From the NCBI GenBank assembly GCA_020152595.1, contig JAIGNY010003061.1, positions 248,001 to 312,000 of the forward strand: DNA of 64,000 nucleotides. Direction: 5' to 3'. This document shows, piece by piece, positions 59,901 through 64,000 of the stretch. The translations under genes and the position numbers were made by a program. The notes below the pieces were generated by a model. The model saw only the letters and a program-made list of their open reading frames with translations, searched no databases and was not told the DNA's origin. Positions within the stretch are counted from its first letter, which is position 1. Every line of letters starts with the position of its first letter. This DNA comes from Chiridota heheva (lineage: Eukaryota > Echinodermata > Holothuroidea > Apodida > Chiridotidae).

Positions 59901-61513
59901 CAAAAATGATCTTTTATAACAACATGCAAGCGTTTGTAAGTCTAAATAAGTGTACAGCAGACGATCATTCTCACCCGACAAAATGGTGATATAAACAAAG
60001 TCACATGACGTCAGCTGAAACACTCTTATTGGTGGTGCACATACTATATCCACTCTGTTTCTTTGAATATGTAAGGAAATCTAGTTATAGATTATAAAAC
60101 AATACTAACCTGATCTAAGATTGCTTTGGCTAATCTCTTCACTTTATTCATTTCTTTATTTTGCATTTCTACAGTTTTCATGAGTTTGGCAATCTCCACT
60201 TTCCCTGCTCCAGTTTGAATCTCTGCTTTCTTCACAGTGATTTCCTGCTCCCGATCAAACTCTCTCACAACATGACTTAATGATATTTCTAAACTTTGCA
60301 CCTTCTCTTGAAGCTAAAACAAAAGCAATAAAGACAAAGAAAATCTATCACCTCACAAAAGTTATAAGGTCTTGGCTTAAAGAAATGGACAATCATGATG
60401 TGTCAATGAAACATATCAACCTAATCAATGATTTTTATAATAGTGTTCATTCCCTTTAAATCAGTGAAACTGAGTACACTGAAGCATAAATCAATGACAG
60501 CCCACTTGACACATTATGTGCATTTTGCAAGTTGCCCACATGTTGATAGCCCATGTGTATCGAAACCCAGATGCATATAAAGGCGGGTGAACCAGATCGC
60601 TGATATGCTATTGAAATATTCCTGCATCCTTATACAAACCATTAAATAGAAAAATTTAATGAAACATTGGTGTTGCATGTCTACTCACTAAGGGCATATG
60701 TTTATATAGAAAAGAAGGGCAATACTAAGGGTACATTAGATCCATGTGTGTTGATAGCCAATGAATAGCAGAATGAAGATGAAACTTGACATAGGCTTTA
60801 GCATGTGTGAAATATGACCAAGGATACATTCAATCGGTTTACTTATGACACTAATGCATATAGTCATTATCTCGACATATCAGGCAACATTCAAACTTAA
60901 TTTAGGAGTAGCCAATTAGACCAGAGAAGTGTAACTTCAGAAAAATGTATTTCAAGTACTTACTTCTTCTCCACAAATTTATCACATTTTAAGCCCTCCA
61001 CCCCCTCCTTTCCCTTCTCCAAAAAATGAATGAACAAGGCATTACCAGCCTTATTCATAATATTTTTTTCAGTCCATATGATGTTCAATGTCTATAAGTA
61101 AGTTTAAGCCTGTTTTCAAAATATAGAATATATAAAATAAATTAAACATTACAATGCATATATATATATATATATCTGCATATGCATATATATATATATA
61201 TATCTGCATATATGCATTTTTTGACCCTGAATAAATAGGTCAGAACAATTATAACATTATCTTCCCTTTCAGGGAGCCAAAAGCAGTAAAACTACATACC
61301 TCTTTGATTTGTTGTTTTTGCTTCTTATTTTCAATAATTTTCTCTTGCACCAAAAGTTCATTCAACTCCTTTTTTTCATTGAATTCCTTGTTTTCTTTTT
61401 CAAGTTTGTCCTTTTCTTCCTTGAGGTCTTCAGATTCTTTGATGTGATACCCCAGGGCCTCATTAACACGGACGTTCTCTTTGTAAACGGAGCGGGTTGT
61501 CTCATCCAGCTTG
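53797..61513 (-). CDS. BBOF1: BBOF1 (basal body-orientation factor 1 / CCDC176), C-terminal part, multi-exon
   Basis: BBOF1 is a coiled-coil protein of motile cilia and sperm flagella, named for aligning basal bodies and maintaining axonemal structure. Five exons on this strand give about 328 residues in continuous phase: 61,513-61,300, 60,313-60,110, 58,923-58,703, 57,598-57,416 and 59,... no further host exon, ending with 53,959-53,797. They follow the vertebrate protein in order: SVYKENVRVNEALGYHIKES, NELLVQEKI, the AGKVEIAKL / MNKVKRLAKAILD segment, RTEMEQFFLQSLEHVKK, the FPKIRTF and STNSV segment, and DLTWEQRERILRMLFAKMNG. The sequence is charged and heptad-like throughout. Exons coding the N-terminal half lie beyond 64,000. 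The gene converges on ERO1 with about 20 kb of mobile DNA between them. Confidence 0.92.
54290..55135 (-). repeat. C-rich minisatellite, inverse relative of the 16.3-kb array
   Basis: The first part (54,340-54,590) holds CATGCCATCCCACC-type units, i.e. the reverse complement of GGGATGGCATG. The second part (54,830-55,120) is a uniform 16-17-bp CCATTCACCTACCATCC array. Long Pro/His/Ser frames here are artefacts. Confidence 0.85.
55270..55566 (+). repeat. ~150-bp tandem duplication
   Basis: AGATTAATTTGCAGATTATCAT, AAACGAAGAC, GCTATTCATTCGCAA, ATTCAGTCGT and TTATTCAACTTT occur in the same order at 55,278-55,415 and 55,427-55,563. Confidence 0.85.
56280..57090 (-). repeat. TTCAATTTTGWGAAA repeat family, locus 3
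   Basis: An A-rich inverted form with about fifteen units such as AAATTAAAGAAATTTTCCTGA between G-rich blocks (GGGGGGCAAAAACTT near 56,325 and GGGGGGAGGGCAATCCCCTCCTA near 57,045). Confidence 0.55.
57118..57300 (+). mobile_element. SINE-like dispersed repeat, B-box at start
   Basis: GGTTCGACCTCC is a good B-box. The following body (ATTGTTGAAAATTTAGGATG, then CCTCCCAAGGAGATAAACGTTGAGTTG, then AAGTTCTTGCA, ATGTTCCTTTTATCAAATT) recurs inverted at 51,040-51,180. Confidence 0.5.
57416..57598 (-). CDS. BBOF1: BBOF1 exon (DLTWEQRERILRMLFAKMNG segment)
   Basis: A 183-nt exon. Its first G completes the Trp codon of AAETW. It reads AGLGHKVDISDLTWEQRERI, then LRMLFAKMNG and a proline/glutamine-rich tail. 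The DLTWEQ...RMLFAKMNG block is the conserved C-terminal signature. I chose the donor AAAGT/GTAAGT because it joins in phase to 53,959. If unspliced, the frame would stop after HHQKV. Confidence 0.88.
58250..58600 (+). repeat. ~66-bp minisatellite in a BBOF1 intron
   Basis: Five units of CACACTTTTTCACATTCAAA + CAGGTGTGATCGCATGTTTGCCACATGTGGAATTGGTGA. Each contains the palindrome CCACATGTGG. Confidence 0.92.
58703..58923 (-). CDS. BBOF1: BBOF1 exon (RTEMEQFFLQSLEHVKK segment)
   Basis: A 221-nt exon after TATACAG, with donor GTAAGA. It encodes 73 residues plus two bases: RTEMEQFFLQSLEHVKKEI, then KRMLAAHRGKSDFPKIRTF, then STNSVYADLKAAETW. It continues directly from ILDQ of the previous exon, as human ILDERTEVERFF does. 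A 66-bp minisatellite lies about 100 bases downstream in the intron. Confidence 0.93.
59783..59890 (-). pseudogene. THAP-type zinc-finger exon with internal deletion
   Basis: Reading down from ATG at 59,890: MPKSCCALDRTYRHVPGNKK, then MFSRFPSD, which is the start of a THAP domain. The expected middle (with the invariant Trp) is missing, and out of frame follows CSEHFMPG, the closing C-x2-H of the domain, ending at a GTATGT donor. The second zinc Cys of the usual CAVGC is replaced by Arg. It lies inside a BBOF1 intron on the same strand and has a promoter-like cluster just upstream. It is a dead copy of a THAP gene or transposon. Confidence 0.6.
59985..60032 (-). promoter_or_regulatory. promoter-like CCAAT, CRE and TATA cluster upstream of the THAP remnant
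   Basis: On the - strand, CCAAT (60,032-60,028) is followed by a perfect CRE TGACGTCA (60,013-60,006) with an adjoining CATGTGAC, and TTTATAT (59,996 down to ~59,989). The ATG of the THAP remnant is about 100 bases further on. The order and spacing are those of a compact RNA polymerase II promoter. No expression evidence; it could act as an internal BBOF1 promoter or be inert. Confidence 0.35.
60110..60313 (-). CDS. BBOF1: BBOF1 exon (LQEKVQSLEISLSHVVREF segment)
   Basis: A 204-nt exon, phase 0 at both ends, 68 codons, beginning LQEKVQSLEISLSHVVREF and ending MNKVKRLAKAILDQ. The donor is GTTAGT at 60,109. It matches human AGQVEIDKL...MNRVKKLAKNILDE. Confidence 0.93.
61146..61215 (+). repeat. 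AT microsatellite with CTGCATATGCAT spacers
   Basis: Two ATATATAT blocks separated by CTGCATATGC, about 85 bases from a BBOF1 donor. Confidence 0.9.
61300..61513 (-). CDS. BBOF1: BBOF1 exon (SVYKEN...LNELLVQEK segment)
   Basis: A 214-nt exon. Acceptor AG is complementary to CT at 61,514-61,515 and the donor GTATGT starts at 61,299. It begins one base into a codon and encodes 71 residues, including LDETTRSVYKENVRVNEALG and KKELNELLVQEKIIENKKQK. Strong coiled-coil composition (Glu/Lys/Leu). It aligns with human NVFKEN...LAYHLKET...INDLLVKEKI. Confidence 0.9.
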
Positions 61514-64000
61514 CTGTGAAGGAATCAAAACATACTTTAATTTCTTCACTTACACAAGTAACTTAAACCCTGTGTCAATATATTCGGCAAGAACAACTGG
61601 CTGTTAAAGAACACATGAGAGGATTTTCTCTGCAGTGTGTAGGGTGTGGCTAAGATTTCCAGATAGTAGAAAACGAAGTGGTGCATTTTCACTAGCTTTG
61701 CAAATAAATCTGACTGACTTTTCCTACAACAAATTTCTGAAAATCAAAGATGAAAGTTATCCAATATTTTCTAGTTCCATAAGGACCACAATCTGCTCCC
61801 CCACCCGCAATGGAAATTTCTCAAGGTGAAAAACATTTACAAGGAAATTCAAATCCTTGTATGAATCAAAATTGAATGATTCATATGATTTAGGTATAAT
61901 CAATCACATCCAAAAAACAACCTTATTTGTAGTTTTTAAAAGAATAGCTCACTTATGACTAGTGACCCCTAAAGACAATAGTAGTCTTATAAATTTAAAA
62001 CCTATTGGAAAGTATGAGAAAAGCATAATATTCCATTTACATATTTTTCAGTTTTCAGGCTACAATTGTTCAAGAAAGTATGCAATTTTCTAACATCACC
62101 CATGAAAAACACTGCATTTGTCTCATTTGTCTTTTTTATCTACAGACAAAATGATTAGAGAAAGTCAACCAATATTTAAAAATAGCTTCTTGAGGTGGCT
62201 GAATATTAAGAGTAAAAATATCTAAGGGCAGCCTTCGAAACCTTGAAACTTTAATCAGCCATAACTCTGAGATCAAATAATCTTATTACAAAGTTTGCAG
62301 ATTATTTCTACCAGACTTCTGATGCTCTTCTTGGACGCAATTAAACAAAAGCAGACTTAAATATCAGTAGTTCTTTGATTAGGGCCATATGCATAATGAT
62401 CAGCGCCTATGTTCCCTGACAATGTAAAGTGATTAGTGATATAGGCCTACTAATGAAGAATTAATCTTTAAAAATTAAAATATCATCTTTAACATCCTGA
62501 TTAAACGATTATTATTTAATTATTATTACTTAAACATTTTTAAGGTGACATATATATGTAAAAACATAAGCTACGACACTGTACAATAGCCAATAAGGTA
62601 CAAAACAAAAAGACAAATCAAGTAGTAATTAAAAACTTAAGTCCTAAAAAAACTGAAACCTTAAATGACTAAAACCCACAGAATAAATCCTAAAAGAGTC
62701 AAGCAAAAATGAGATAGATAAATAAGGTATGAAACAAAAGTATAAGACAAACATAGTAAAAGTAGCAATTAAGAACTAAGTCCTGAAAAACTAGAACCAT
62801 GAATCACTAAAAACCAACAGATTAAATCCTTCAAAAATCAAGTGAAAGTAAAATAGATGGAAGTAAGGATAAATCAATAAAAACAACATTTAAGATCAAA
62901 TATGGATAAAAGGCTGTAAATAAAAAATTAATAGTAGAAACATTTAAAAATAAAGGTCTTAAGATTCTTATAGTCTAACGATAGGCCTAATAATGAAGAA
63001 TGAATCTTTAAAAATCAAAATATTATCTTTAACATCCTGATTAAATGTAAAACTTTTGATTTTTTGTTTCTATTTTACATAAGAAAGTTTTACTCTGAAA
63101 AACCATCAATAGTAACTAGAAACCTCTCCCATCAGTCACCATCTTTATCAATATCACTGATCCAAGTAAACAACTGTATTTAAGCTGCTGAACCCTACAA
63201 CATAATATTCACTCTAAGAACAACAAAAACAGACTAGAGCTTTTCTATTCCATGAAGCAACATCTTTCCTTAAGAGAAATGGTCCGTGAATCATTCACAG
63301 TTAATGCACAAATCACTTTAGGCATTATGATACACAGCTATTCTTATCATCAGTTTGAAAAGAAATTTCTCCACTACGACACCTAACACGGTTGAGTGAT
63401 TTCAATCAAAAAAGTGTCTTGATTATTCAGCTCTGGCTTTGTGTAATCTTATACATAAATAGCCTTGGGCTACTTGACTGTGGTGTGCATGGGAATGGCA
63501 TGATGAATATCTGGCTATAAATTTTCAGTCTAATGCACCCAAACTCACCAGAGTGTTTATAACTCACTGATGAAAACCTCCTTTTAAAAGTCCAAATGAA
63601 TCCTCAGCCCCACATTACACACATGGCTTGGCCCTGCAGTAACTAAATCCTATACCTGGCTCTTCAAAATAAGTTCCATTGTGTGCATATAGATGATTGG
63701 GAGTGTAATTACTGATGCATAAAATCACTGAACTATCTGTGGTGGGTATCTTAATTGCTTCTAAGAGAGTCTAAAAGTCATACCCACCAAAATGGAGGTT
63801 TTTGAGGGTAAAAAGACTGAAATTTTGTAGCGAGGATTGGGCGTAATGGCAGATAAACAATCATTGTTTGGAGTGGAAACACAATACACTGAACAGAAAG
63901 TCGGGTTGGTAATTGTCATACCTGAGTTTACAGGATTAACTCAGGTATCGGGTGCGGGTAGGCTTAAAGAAAAACTTTTCGGCATGCACATAAAAGCTAG
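61514..64000. other. BBOF1 upstream intron, no exon recognised
   Basis: I looked on the - strand for the preceding BBOF1 segment and found no match. Apart from the duplicated blocks at 62.4-63.1 kb it is AT-rich and unremarkable. Confidence 0.55.
62440..63060 (+). repeat. duplicated A-rich blocks
   Basis: TAATGAAGAATTAATCTTTAAAAAT...ATCATCTTTAACATCCTGATTAAA occurs at 62,452 and 62,990. Between them an ~130-bp unit (AAGTCCTAAAAAAACTGAAACC...) is tandemly doubled at 62,604 and 62,734. Confidence 0.65.

Overview
This is a eukaryotic, AT-rich, intron- and repeat-dominated window. The evidence is short exons with GT/AG boundaries tens of bases to kilobases apart, many minisatellites, non-LTR retrotransposon pieces and MITE-like elements. 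Gene content (ERO1 and the motile-cilium gene BBOF1) and repeat style suggest a marine invertebrate, most likely a deuterostome such as an echinoderm or hemichordate. The species call is a weak inference.

Two host genes run towards each other. On the + strand, the C-terminal part of ERO1 (ER disulfide oxidase) lies between 12,914 and 33,928 in six recognisable exons, plus a possible 57-nt in-frame cassette exon at 21,350-21,406. Its N-terminal exons were not found. On the - strand, the C-terminal part of BBOF1 (basal body-orientation factor 1) lies between 61,513 and 53,797 in five exons with matching phases. Its 5' exons must lie beyond 64,000.

Between and inside them is mobile DNA. At 43.8-46.28 kb is a degraded RT/RNase H non-LTR element. 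Its 3' end is interrupted by a 3.8-kb DNA transposon (46,283-50,089) with near-perfect terminal inverted repeats, a TTAA target duplication and a two-exon Mutator-like (MULE-type) transposase broken only by a one-base frameshift. Three more 3' fragments of the same LINE family lie at 0.8-2.1, 36.6-37.25 and 50.8-50.96 kb. Further elements include a hAT-like MITE with an 8-bp duplication (21.7 kb), a 961-bp element with a 10-bp duplication carrying a telomere-like array (23.05 kb), a TA-flanked MITE (24.63 kb) and several TTAA-associated foldback elements (6.4, 10.8, 30.7, 39.8 kb). Two decayed THAP zinc-finger exons lie at 10.4 kb (+) and 59.8 kb (-); the second still has a promoter-like CCAAT/CRE/TATA arrangement inside a BBOF1 intron.

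Minisatellites take up much of the rest (2.7, 4.2-5.0, 7.1-7.7, 16.3-17.5, 18.6-20.1, 34.4-35.4, 35.6-36.0, 40.9-41.6, 52.2-53.0, 54.3-55.1 and 58.2-58.6 kb). Most long open reading frames in the window are by-products of these arrays. The two genes have no evident functional link. No prokaryotic, viral, CRISPR or RNA-gene signal was found.
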